Shown here one piece after another: positions 16,051-25,904 of a DNA stretch of 64,000 nt. Numbering within the stretch: position 1 is the first letter of the stretch; the number at the start of each line of letters is the position of its first letter. The stretch is taken from contig NZ_CP041091.1 in NCBI RefSeq assembly GCF_006494815.1, positions 3,362,501 to 3,426,500 of the forward strand, written 5' to 3'. The notes below the pieces were generated by a model. It was not told the DNA's origin. It worked only from the letters and a program-made list of their open reading frames with translations, and did not search any database. This stretch comes from Nocardioides sambongensis (GTDB lineage: Bacteria; Actinomycetota; Actinomycetes; Propionibacteriales; Nocardioidaceae). A program made the position numbers and the translations under genes.

Positions 16051-17556
16051 ATGTCGTCCGAAGTCCTGATCCCGATCCTCGGGATCGTCGTCCTGCTCAT
16101 CCTGCTGGTGCTCCTGGTGACCAGCCGCTACAAGGTGGCCGGGCCGAACCACGCCTTCATCGTCACCGGGCGCAAGGGCAAGGCGGTGGTCAATCCCGAG
16201 ACCGGTGAGCTGACCACCGACCTGTCCGGCCAGAAGGTCGTCCTCGGCGGCGGCGTCTTCGTGATCCCGTTCGTGCAGAAGCTGGCCACGATGGACCTCT
16301 CCAGCCGGCGGATCTCGGTGCAGATCCGGGGCGCCGTCTCGGGCCAGGGCATCAAGCTCAACCTCGACGGCGTGGCGATCGTCAAGGTCGGCGGCAACGC
16401 CGACCAGATCCGCCTCGCCGGCCAGCGCTTCCTCTCCCAGCAGGACGAGATCGAGCCGTTCACCCAGGAGGTGCTCGCCGGCGCCCTCCGCTCCATCGTG
16501 GGCGGCCTGACCGTGGAGCAGATCATCCGCGACCGGGCGGCGTTCGCCCAGCGGGTCGCCGACGAGTCCGAGACCTCGCTGACCGGCCAGGGGCTGCTGC
16601 TCGACACCTTCCAGATCCAGGACGTCACCGACGACGGCACCTACCTCGCCGACCTGGGCCGACCCGAGGCGGCCCGGATCCAGCAGGCCGCCTCGATCGC
16701 CGAGGCCGAGTCCCGGCGGGCCGCCGAGCAGGCCAGGATCGCGGCCGAGGAGGAGATCGCGGTCGCTCAGCGGGCACTCGCGCTGCGCCAGGCCGAGATC
16801 AAGTCCGAGACCGACGCGGCGACCGCGCAGGCCTCGGCCGCGGGTCCGCTGGCCCAGGCCGAGCGGGACCAGGCGATCCTGGAGGAGCAGGAGAGGGTGG
16901 CAGTGAAGCGCGCCGCGCTGACCGAGCGGGACCTGGAGACCCAGGTCCGCAAGCCCGCCGACGCCGAGCGCTACCGGGTCGAGCAGGAGGCGGAGGCGCG
17001 TCGTACCGCCGAGATCGCGGCGGCGGACGCGCGCAAGGCCTCCTCGATCGCCGCAGCGCAGGCGAATGCGGAGGAGGCCCGGCTGACCGGTGAGGCGGAG
17101 AAGGCCCGCCGGTCGGCGCTGGCCGAGGCCGAGGCGATCGAGGGGCAGCGGCGCGGTGAGGCCGAGAAGGCACGCCGGGTGGCCGAGGCCGAGGCGGTCC
17201 GGGCCGAGGGTGAGGCGCAGGCCGCCGCCACCCTCGCCGTCGGCCACGCCGAGGCGGAGGCGATGGACAAGCGCGCCGAGGCATTCGCGAACTACAACGA
17301 CGCCGCCGTGCTGCAGATGCTGATCGAGGTGCTCCCCCAGATCGCCAAGGAGGTGGCCGCCCCGATCAGCGCCATCGACCAGCTCACCGTGCTGTCCACC
17401 GACGGCGCCGGTGCCCTGCCCAAGCAGGTCAACGACAACGTCACCCAGACCCTGCAGATGCTGAAGACCTCGACCGGCCTGGACCTGCAGCAGCTGCTGC
17501 ACAAGTCCGTCGAGAAGACCGCCATCGGAGGCGGCGAGGGGGCCGCCTCCGCCTGA
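16051..17556 (+). CDS. Flotillin-like SPFH domain protein
   Basis: 501 residues. A membrane segment at residues 5-25 (LIPILGIVVLLILLVLLVTS) is followed by the SPFH domain (YKVAGPNHAFIVTGRKGK to about residue 200, including GAVSGQGIKLNLDGVAIVKV) and a long Ala/Glu/Arg-rich coiled coil with repeated EAEKARR and AEAEA patterns (about 205-420). Flotillins assemble on membrane microdomains and affect signalling, fluidity and cell shape. ATG at 16051 follows AAGGAG. It forms an operon with the NfeD-like gene. Confidence 0.93.
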   Translation: MSSEVLIPILGIVVLLILLVLLVTSRYKVAGPNHAFIVTGRKGKAVVNPETGELTTDLSGQKVVLGGGVFVIPFVQKLATMDLSSRRISVQIRGAVSGQGIKLNLDGVAIVKVGGNADQIRLAGQRFLSQQDEIEPFTQEVLAGALRSIVGGLTVEQIIRDRAAFAQRVADESETSLTGQGLLLDTFQIQDVTDDGTYLADLGRPEAARIQQAASIAEAESRRAAEQARIAAEEEIAVAQRALALRQAEIKSETDAATAQASAAGPLAQAERDQAILEEQERVAVKRAALTERDLETQVRKPADAERYRVEQEAEARRTAEIAAADARKASSIAAAQANAEEARLTGEAEKARRSALAEAEAIEGQRRGEAEKARRVAEAEAVRAEGEAQAAATLAVGHAEAEAMDKRAEAFANYNDAAVLQMLIEVLPQIAKEVAAPISAIDQLTVLSTDGAGALPKQVNDNVTQTLQMLKTSTGLDLQQLLHKSVEKTAIGGGEGAASA

Positions 17557-17602
17557 CGCCGTTCGCAGCAGCCGCTCGGAAGGGGCGGGCTCAGTCTGGT
17601 GT

Positions 17603-17632
17603 CACCGATGCTCGGCGTAGCCGAGATCGGTG
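17603..17632. repeat. Short hairpin related to the MITE-like element (family C, copy 2)
   Basis: CACCGAT (17603-17609) pairs with ATCGGTG (17626-17632), with an inner CTCGG/CCGAG stem. The right side continues GATCC as in the element at 6943-6957. It sits between convergent flotillin and aldehyde dehydrogenase genes and may serve as a terminator. Confidence 0.6.
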
Positions 17633-17641
17633 GATCCGGGC

Positions 17642-19099
17642 TCAGCCCGCCGGCAGTGCGACGTACGTCGTCTCCAGGTACTCCTCGATCCCCTCGAACC
17701 CACCTTCGCGGCCGAAGCCGGAGGCCTTCATCCCGCCGAACGGGGCGGCGGGGTTGGAGACCAGCCCACTGTTGAGACCGAGCATCCCGAACTCCAACCG
17801 CTCGGCCAGCCGGATGGTCCGGGCCAGGTCGCGGGTGTAGGCGTAGGAGGCGAGACCGTACTCGGTGTCGTTGGCCGCGGCGATCGCCTCCTCCTCGGTC
17901 TCGAAGGTGGTGATCGGGGCGACCGGGCCGAAGATCTCGTTGCGCACCACCTCGGCGTCGGCCGGCACGTCGACCAGCACGGTCGGCGGGTAGTAGAAGC
18001 CCTCACCCTCGATCGCGGATGCGCCGGTCAGGGCGCGGGCGCCGCGCTGCAGGGCGTCGTCGACGAGCTCGGTGACCGAGGTGACCGCCTTCTCGTCGAT
18101 CAGCGGCCCCACGTCGACCCCCTCGTCCTGACCCCGACCGACGGTCAGCGCCGCCATCCGCTCGGCCAGCTTGGCGCCGAACTCCTCGGCGACCGAGGCC
18201 TCCACCAGGAACCGGTTGGCCGAGGTGCAGGCCTCGCCCATGTTGCGCATCTTCGCGATCATCGCGCCGTCGACGGCGGCGTCGAGGTCGGCGTCGGCGA
18301 AGACCAGGAACGGGGCGTTGCCACCCAGCTCCATGCTGACCCGCTGCAGCTGGTCGGCGGACTGGCGCACGATCACCCTGCCGATCCCGGTGGAGCCGGT
18401 GAAGCTGACCTTGCGCAGCCGCGGGTCGGCCTGGAGGGTCTCGCTCATCCCGCCGGAGTCGGAGGTGGTGACGACGTTGAGGACACCGTCGGGCAGGCCC
18501 GCCTCACCGAGCAGGTCGGCCAGGGCGAGCATGGTCAGCGGGGTCTGCCCGGCGGGCTTCACCACCATCGTGCAGCCCGCCGCGATCGCCGGGCCGATCT
18601 TGCGGGTGCCCATCGCGAGCGGGAAGTTCCACGGAGTGATGAACAGGCAGGGGCCGACCGGCTTGCGCACGGTCAGCAGCCGGCTGTTCCCCGCAGGCGC
18701 GTTCATCCAGCGGCCGTGGATGCGCACCGCCTCCTCGGCGAACCAGCGGAAGAACTCGGAACCGTAGGTGACCTCGCCGGCCGCCTCGGCGACCGGCTTG
18801 CCCATCTCCAGGCTCATCAGGCGGGCGAAGTCGTCGGAGCGCTCGGTGATCAGGTCGAACGCCCGGCGCAGGATCTCCCCGCGCTCGCGCGGCGCGGTGG
18901 CGGCCCAGTCGGCCTGCGCCGCGACGGCCGCGTCGAGCGCGGAGCGGGCGTCGTCCAGGGTGCCGTCCGCGACGTCGGTCAGCACCGAGCCGTCGGCCGG
19001 GTCGATCACGTCGAACCGTCCGCCACCGCTCGCCTCGCGCCAGGTCCCACCCACGAGGAGGCGACGGCGGTCGGCGGACACCAGGTCGAATTCGCTCAT
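17642..19099 (-). CDS. gabD: NAD(P)-dependent succinate-semialdehyde dehydrogenase-like
   Basis: 485 residues, normal for the aldehyde dehydrogenase superfamily. Visible: PWNFPLAMGTRKIGPAIAAG (cofactor loop), FTGSTGIGRVI, MELGGNAPFLVF with the general-base Glu, GEACTSANRF with the catalytic Cys, and EIFGPVAPITTF. GGMKASGFGREGG and the overall pattern are closest to GabD succinate-semialdehyde dehydrogenases of GABA breakdown. ATG at 19099 (MSEFDLVSADRR) is chosen; the open frame upstream has no support. No GABA aminotransferase is adjacent, so another semialdehyde is possible. Confidence 0.85.
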   Translation of the reverse strand: MSEFDLVSADRRRLLVGGTWREASGGGRFDVIDPADGSVLTDVADGTLDDARSALDAAVAAQADWAATAPRERGEILRRAFDLITERSDDFARLMSLEMGKPVAEAAGEVTYGSEFFRWFAEEAVRIHGRWMNAPAGNSRLLTVRKPVGPCLFITPWNFPLAMGTRKIGPAIAAGCTMVVKPAGQTPLTMLALADLLGEAGLPDGVLNVVTTSDSGGMSETLQADPRLRKVSFTGSTGIGRVIVRQSADQLQRVSMELGGNAPFLVFADADLDAAVDGAMIAKMRNMGEACTSANRFLVEASVAEEFGAKLAERMAALTVGRGQDEGVDVGPLIDEKAVTSVTELVDDALQRGARALTGASAIEGEGFYYPPTVLVDVPADAEVVRNEIFGPVAPITTFETEEEAIAAANDTEYGLASYAYTRDLARTIRLAERLEFGMLGLNSGLVSNPAAPFGGMKASGFGREGGFEGIEEYLETTYVALPAG

Positions 19100-19249
19100 G
19101 GCCTCACTCTGGCACTCCTCGACAACCCTGGGCAGGGGTCGCCCGGACCCGTGGCGACCCGCCCGCTCCGCCTGTGCGGATCGCCCCATGCAGACCGTCT
19201 GAAATTTCCCTCAACCCGGGGCTACCAAAATCCGTACTTATCGGTATTG

Positions 19250-19333
19250 TTCTCCTGTCGTTGATCGGAGGGAGCACCGAAAGACGGCACAGCCCCTCGT
19301 TGACCCCATGCGACGAGGGGCTTCCTCCTTTTT
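19250..19333 (+). ncRNA. Candidate small RNA ending in an intrinsic terminator
   Basis: The plus strand has a TATTGT box (19245-19250), a G/A-rich segment GGAGGGAGCACCGAAAG, and a terminator hairpin. GGAGG (19268-19272) could also pair with CCTCC after the hairpin. No ORF is present and no plus-strand gene follows. No Rfam family is recognised, so this is a prediction from structure and position only. Confidence 0.4.
19291..19333 (+). terminator. Rho-independent terminator
   Basis: Perfect 10-bp stem AGCCCCTCGT / ACGAGGGGCT with a 12-nt loop, followed by TCCTCCTTTTT. It is one of only two hairpins in the window with a real T-run. Confidence 0.8.
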
Positions 19334-19402
19334 GTGGCAGGTTGTCCTGGTACGTCTTCTGGCGCGGTCTCCGACGCCGACGGGCTGAGCCCGGGTCCAC
19401 GC

Positions 19403-21474
19403 TCAGCCAGCCGACCGCAGGAAGGCCTCCAGGATCGGCCCGGCGGTCCGGCTGCCGGACTCTCCCTCGTCGACGTAGACCGCGACGGCCAGGTCGCCCT
19501 GGGCCGCGACCATCCAGGCGTGCAGGGCGATCTCGTCGCCCTTGGCGAACTCCGCGGTGCCGGTCTTGGCGATCACCGGGTCCCCCGGCACGTCCGCCAG
19601 CGAGGCACCGCTGCCGGAGGTGACCGTCTCGCGCAGCATCGCCCGCAGCTGGCTTGCTTCGGCCGTGGTCAGCTTCTCCGGCTGCTGCGCCGCGTCGTCG
19701 GCCCCGAGCTCCGGGAGCAGGGTGGGCACGACGGTGGAGCCGGCCTGCACGCTGCCGATCACGGCCGCCATCACCATCGGCGAGGCCAGCACCTTCCCCT
19801 GACCGATCAGGTCGGCGGCCGCCTCGGTCTCGCTGGCCGCGGCGGGCACCTGACCGAAGTAGGCGGGGAACCCGAGGTCGTGGTCGATCCCGAGGCCGAG
19901 GCTGCCCGCCGCTGCCGCCAGATCGTCCTCGCCGAGCCGGCCGCGCTCCCCGATGAAGGCGGTGTTGCACGACTGCGCGACCGCGGTGGACAGCGGTATC
20001 TCTCCGAGCGACCCCGACGGATAGTCGTCGTAGTTCTCGAACGCCTTGCCGTCGACGGTCACCTGTGCCGGGCAGGAGACCGGGTCGTCGGGTGCGACGC
20101 CGGCGCGGAGCAGCGCCAGGGTGGAGACGATCTTGAAGGTGGAGCCCGGAGCCGTTTGCGCATAGGTGGCGTAGTTCTGCCCGTCGGTGCCCGGGCCGTT
20201 GGCGGCAGCGAGGATCGCGCCGTCGCTGGGCCGCAGCGCGACCAGCGCACTGGCCGGTCCGACGTCGGCGAGCAGCCGCTCGCCGGTGCTCTGCAGGGTC
20301 GCGTCGAGCGTGGTCGCCACGTCGTCGCCATCGACCGGCTCCGCCACGAAGAGCTCGTCCTCGTTGCCGTCGGGACGGACCGCGGTGATGATCCGGCCGG
20401 GGGCGCCGCGCAGCTGGTCGTCGTACCGGCTCTGCAGGCCGGAGATGCCGGCGATGTCGCCGGCGCGGTAGGTGTCGGGGTCGTCGGCGACCATCTCGGC
20501 GGTCACCGGCCCGACCCGCCCCAGGATGGGCGCGGCGAACTCCTTGGTCGGCGCGAGAGCCAGCGTGTCGTCGACGACGAGCACCCCCTTGATGTCGGCG
20601 GCGCCCGAGGCCACCTCGGCGGGCACCTCGCCCCGGCGGTAGGTGATCGCCTCGACGAACGCGCTGTCCCCGGACGCCTGCACCGTCTTCACGTACGACG
20701 CGGCGTCGATGCCGACCAGTCGCGCGAGCTCCCGGGCCGAATCCGTGGCGACCGCCGGCTTCACCTGGGTCTTGTCGATCCCGTAGCGCTGGACCGGCCG
20801 CTCGGTGACCAGCACCTTCCCCGCGCACCGGTGATCTCGCCGCGCTCGGGGGTGGTCGTGGTGACGTCGAGGACGTCGTCGGCGCCCAGGCCGGGCTCGA
20901 CGAGCGCACGGTCCCACACCACCGTCCAGGCGCCGCCGTCCTGCTCGAGGGTGGCCTCGGAGGTGTAGTCCCAGCTCTCGTCCTCGGTGACCGCCCAGGA
21001 CCAGGCCAGGGTCGCGGTCCGGGTGTCGCCGTCGCCGCTCACCTGCTGCGCGGAGACGGTCGCGGCGGTGCCGTCGAGGCCCTCGACGATCGCCGCGAAG
21101 TCCGTGGCCGCGACGTCGGGCGCCGCACCGGAGAAGTCGAGCCCGGCGAGCGCGGGGCGGTCGTCGGCATCGGCATCGGAATCGGCGCCGGCGCCGGCGC
21201 CGCGACCGCTCCCGCTCCCCGCCTCGCCCTGCCCGTCGCCATCGGCGTCCCCGCCGTCCTCGGTCTCCCCGAGGCGGGTCGAGTCCGCGGTCAGCGCCGC
21301 GGCGAGGTCGTCGGCCAACGACTCCGGCGACTCGCCGGACTCCCCGCCGTCGTCGGTGCAGGCGGTCAGACCGAGCGCGACCAGGGCCGCGACGACCACC
21401 GCGGCGGAGGCCCGCCGGGGAGTGCCCCGACGGCGTCGGTGGAGGGTGGTCGGGCCCGCCGAGGTCAGCCGCAT
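19403..21474 (-). CDS. Class B penicillin-binding protein lipoprotein with NTF2-like N-domain, one frameshift
   Basis: About 690 residues when repaired. The lipobox LGLTAC follows a short signal peptide from ATG 21474, so the protein should be anchored outside the cell. An acidic Ser/Gly linker is followed by a MecA_N/NTF2-like domain, a PBP dimerisation domain, and a transpeptidase domain with APGSTFKIVS (SxxK serine), SCNTAF (SxN) and IAKTGTAEF (KTG). It cross-links peptidoglycan. The N-part ends in ERGEITGARG and the C-part begins KVLVTERPV in another frame; one more C (plus strand) in CCCC at 20819-20822 joins them. Without repair the protein would be two useless halves. Confidence 0.88.
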
Positions 21475-21579
21475 GCCACCCGTTCTACCAACCGGGTCCG
21501 CATCAACACCGCCGACGACGGGGCTCCACGACGGGGCTCCACGACGGAGCTCCGTCACCCGCCGGGAGCAGGCTCGGGA

Positions 21580-22410
21580 TCAGACGAGCAACCCCGCCAC
21601 CAACGGCGTGTAACCGGAGGCCTGTCCGGCACGGTTCGGGTGATAGCTCTCGCTGATCGGGTTGGAGAACCCGTTGATCCACTCGACGTCGTCGCAGACG
21701 GCGTGACCGACGAAGCGGCTGGTCGGGTTGGCGAACCGGAACCCGCGGTTGGCCGCGGCCCGGCTCAGCGTGCTGTTGAGCAGGTCGGCGGTGGCGTTGA
21801 GCCGGGTCTCCTCGGCCGGGGAGAAGAACGTGGCGGCGTTGCAGTCCTCCCCCATGAAGACGCGCGGATAGCCGACCACGACCACCACGGCGCCGGGCGC
21901 CCGCGAGTCGATCGAGCCGTAGAGGGTGGCCAGACGTCCCGGCAGCGTGTTCCGGATGTAGGCCTGGGCGTTGTCGACGGCGCGCCCGCAGTTGGAGGCC
22001 CATCCGGGCAGCGCGCACTCGGTGAGCACGTCGGCGAAGCCGGCGTCGTTGCCGCCGACCGAGATGGTGACGTAGTCGGTGCCCGAGGAGAGCGCCGAGA
22101 GCTGGCTGTTGGTGACCGTGCCGACGGTCGCGCCCGAGCACGCCCGGAAGTCGAGGGTGTAGCCCCGCTGCGCCGCGACCTTGGCGGGATAGGCGTAGCT
22201 GGAGCGCTGGCAGCTGCCGCTGGAGCTGATGTAGGTGCGGGTGCCGACCCCGGAGGAGTAGGAGTCGCCGAGGGCGACGTACGACGGAGCGGCGGCCCCG
22301 GCGGGCGCCGCCAGCCCGACCAGGCCGAGGACGAGCCCGATCGCCGCGGCGAGCAGAGGACGGCGGGTGGCCGATCCGGGGAGCCGGACCTGGTGACGCG
22401 ACGGTGGCAT
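21580..22410 (-). CDS. Secreted SGNH-hydrolase (GDSL esterase/lipase)
   Basis: 276 residues. A signal peptide (RRPLLAAAIGLVLGLVGLAA, cut near AGAAAP) leads to YVALGDSYSSGVG with the catalytic Ser, the GGND block (ISVGGNDAGF) and SYHPN with the catalytic His. Six Cys in the mature part probably form disulfides, as in Streptomyces secreted esterases/phospholipases of this branch. ATG at 22410 is preceded by GGGAAGG. A Crp-like box lies 24 bp upstream. Substrate (lipid ester, phospholipid, plant ester) cannot be set. Confidence 0.92.
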   Translation of the reverse strand: MPPSRHQVRLPGSATRRPLLAAAIGLVLGLVGLAAPAGAAAPSYVALGDSYSSGVGTRTYISSSGSCQRSSYAYPAKVAAQRGYTLDFRACSGATVGTVTNSQLSALSSGTDYVTISVGGNDAGFADVLTECALPGWASNCGRAVDNAQAYIRNTLPGRLATLYGSIDSRAPGAVVVVVGYPRVFMGEDCNAATFFSPAEETRLNATADLLNSTLSRAAANRGFRFANPTSRFVGHAVCDDVEWINGFSNPISESYHPNRAGQASGYTPLVAGLLV

Positions 22411-22433
22411 GGACGAGCCTTCCCGAGAGCCGA

Positions 22434-22449
22434 TGTGATCTGGCTCACT
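22434..22449. promoter_or_regulatory. Crp/GlxR-like box TGTGA-N6-TCACT
   Basis: TGTGATCTGGCTCACT is 24 bp upstream of the esterase start. The same pattern, TGTGACGGGGGTCACT, lies upstream of surE at 42046-42061. It matches the Crp-family consensus TGTGA-N6-TCACA except for the last base. Confidence 0.5.
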
Positions 22450-22530
22450 GAAGCACGGCCGGCGACCCGGTGCCAGGCTCATTTTCCTGCAGCCCGGCGG
22501 CCTGCAGGTCGGTGCGACGAGGGGAGTCGA

Positions 22531-24135
<1,605 letters not shown>

Positions 24136-24235
24136 CGGACCTCCGAAGCAGGGAGGCACGACGCTAGGCGATCGGTCCGACCCGCGACAATCCCGTCCTG
24201 CACGATGACCCGATGGGGTGAGGTGTGACTGGGTC

Positions 24236-24739
24236 TCAGGCGTCGGCGGGAGCGGACGTCGCGGCGGGAGCGGACGTCGCGGCGGGAGCGGACGTCGCGG
24301 CGTGGCCGTGACGGTGCAGCGGGAGGCCGACCACGGTGCCGGCCACGATGTCGGCCACGTGCGCCTGGAAGTGCGGGCAGGTGGAGACGTCGTGGGCCCG
24401 GCACTCCAGCGCGTGCCGGGTCAGGTGCCGGGAGCGCTCGATCTCGGCCTGGCGGCGGTCCAGCTCGTCGAGGTGCGCGACCAGCAGGGCGTGCCGGTTG
24501 GCGGTGCTGCCGTCGATCAGTCCGGCGATCTGGTCCAGGGACATCCCGGCCGCCTTGCTGGAGAGGATCACCGCCACCCGGTAGGCGTCGTCCTCCACGT
24601 AGTAGCGGCGGTCCGCGCTGTCCCGCCGGGGTCGCAGCAGGCCCTTGGTCTCCCAGTGCCGCAGCACATGCGTCGGCAGGTCGAACCGGGCCGCCAGGTC
24701 CCCGATCGACCACCTGATCTCACCAGCACTTGACTTCAT
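24236..24739 (-). CDS. MerR family transcriptional regulator
   Basis: 167 residues. The N-terminal winged helix reads SIGDLAARFDLPTHVLRHWETKGLLRPRR, followed by RRYYVEDDAYRVAVILSSKAAGMSLDQI and a dimerisation coiled coil. A C-terminal segment DVSTCPHFQAHV plus HRHGH could bind metal or thiol. The very end is three 18-bp tandem repeats coding ATSAPA. The ATG (24739) lies inside the palindrome of the divergent promoter at 24730-24758, so it likely regulates itself and the flavoprotein gene at 24801. Confidence 0.88.
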   Translation of the reverse strand: MKSSAGEIRWSIGDLAARFDLPTHVLRHWETKGLLRPRRDSADRRYYVEDDAYRVAVILSSKAAGMSLDQIAGLIDGSTANRHALLVAHLDELDRRQAEIERSRHLTRHALECRAHDVSTCPHFQAHVADIVAGTVVGLPLHRHGHAATSAPAATSAPAATSAPADA

Positions 24740-24758
24740 GTCGACATGAACTCACAAC
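24730..24758 (+). promoter_or_regulatory. MerR-type promoter/operator for the flavoprotein gene
   Basis: TTGACT (24730-24735) is followed by a long spacer filled by the perfect 16-bp palindrome TTCATGTCGACATGAA (24735-24750) and a poor -10 (CACAAC or CAACCT). This is the over-long-spacer layout activated by MerR proteins; the merR start codon lies within the palindrome. Confidence 0.65.
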
Positions 24759-24800
24759 CTGGTGACCTGCGCAAGTCCACCGATCCGTGAGGAGAGCACC

Positions 24801-25766
24801 ATGACCCGACGCCTTGACCCCACCCCCACCCGCCCCGCTCCCGACTACGACGTCGCGGTGATCGGCGCCGGCAGCGCCGGACTGCAGGCCGCCCTCACGT
24901 TGGGCCGGATGCGCCGCCGCACGATCGTCTTCGGCACCGACCGCTACCGCAACGACCCGGCGCACGCGATGCAGAACTTCCTCGGCCACGACGGCACCCC
25001 GCCGGCCGAGCTGCGCGCCGCCGCCCGCAAGGACGTCGAGGCCTACGCCAGCGTCACCTTCGCCGACCGCGGCGTCACCCGGATCAGCGGCGCCGCCGAC
25101 GAGTTCGTCGTCGAGTACGACGGCGACGGGCCGGTCACCGTCCGCCGGATCGTGCTCGCCACCGGCGTCGTCGACGAGCTGCCCGACGTCCCCGGCCTCG
25201 CCGAGCTGTACGGCGACGTGGTCGCCCACTGCCCCTACTGCCACGGCCACGAGATGGCGGACGGCCCGATCGGCTTCCTCGGCGTGGGTCCGCACACACC
25301 CGTGCTGGCCGAGCTGATCGGCCGGCTCGCCACCGAGGTGGTGATGCTCAGCAACGGCGTCCCGCGCGAGGAGCTCGACCCGGCGACCCTGGCCGCGCTC
25401 GGCGGCGCCGACGTCCGCACGGCCGCGGTGACCGGCGTGCGTCGTACCGACGACGGGGTGGCGGTGGCACTGGCCGACGGCGCCGAGGTGGAGCTGCACG
25501 GCCTCTTCGTGCACCCGGCCTGGCGTCAGGCCGCCCCGTTCCCCGAGCAGCTCGGGCTGGAGACCGGGGAGCTGGGCGGGGTCCTGGTCGACATCATGGG
25601 TGCCACCAGCCGTCCCGGCGTGTACGCCGCCGGGGACCTGGCCCACCACCGGGACCTGCCGATGCCGATGGCGTCCGTGCTGCAGGCCGCGGCCGCGGGC
25701 CAGGTCGCGGCGTCCGCCGCCGACCGGGACCTCGCGATGGCGGACGTGGCGCGCCGTACCGCCTGA
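24801..25766 (+). CDS. Thioredoxin reductase-like FAD/NAD(P)H oxidoreductase
   Basis: 321 residues. VAVIGAGSAGLQAALTLGR binds FAD, VLATGVVDELPDVPG is the central motif, HCPYCHGHE gives the redox CxxC pair (residues 144 and 147), and GVYAAGDLAHHRDLPM closes the FAD site. The second nucleotide motif is degenerate (GFLGVGPHTPVLAE), as in ferredoxin- or flavin-linked thioredoxin reductase-like proteins, so NADPH use is uncertain. ATG at 24801 has GAGGAGAG upstream. Control by the divergent MerR suggests a role in thiol, oxidant or electrophile stress. Confidence 0.85.
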   Translation: MTRRLDPTPTRPAPDYDVAVIGAGSAGLQAALTLGRMRRRTIVFGTDRYRNDPAHAMQNFLGHDGTPPAELRAAARKDVEAYASVTFADRGVTRISGAADEFVVEYDGDGPVTVRRIVLATGVVDELPDVPGLAELYGDVVAHCPYCHGHEMADGPIGFLGVGPHTPVLAELIGRLATEVVMLSNGVPREELDPATLAALGGADVRTAAVTGVRRTDDGVAVALADGAEVELHGLFVHPAWRQAAPFPEQLGLETGELGGVLVDIMGATSRPGVYAAGDLAHHRDLPMPMASVLQAAAAGQVAASAADRDLAMADVARRTA

Positions 25767-25785
25767 GGCTCGCGGCGGGCGGGGG

Positions 25786-25850
25786 TGCGCGCGCCCCATG
25801 CGGATTGGTCGCGAATTGGCCCAGAATCCAGCCGATCCGCATGGTGCGCG
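25786..25850. repeat. Intergenic palindromic repeat, family A, copy 2
   Basis: The left arm GCGCCCCATGCGGATTGG and right arm CCGATCCGCATGGTGCGC are imperfect inverted repeats around a GAATT-containing centre. It lies between two co-directional genes. Confidence 0.8.
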
Positions 25851-25904
25851 GACCACCCGGCGCCCTAGCGTGGCTCGCGATCGCACACCGACTCGGAGGT
25901 CCCC

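Larger units (their letters stand above)
19100..19402. other. 303-bp gene-free stretch with an A/T-rich patch and a terminator
   Basis: No ORF with coding character. Bases 19200-19262 are clearly less G+C-rich than the surroundings and are followed by a strong plus-strand terminator (19291-19333). Both flanking genes run on the minus strand, so the plus-strand terminator must serve something within this stretch. Confidence 0.6.
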
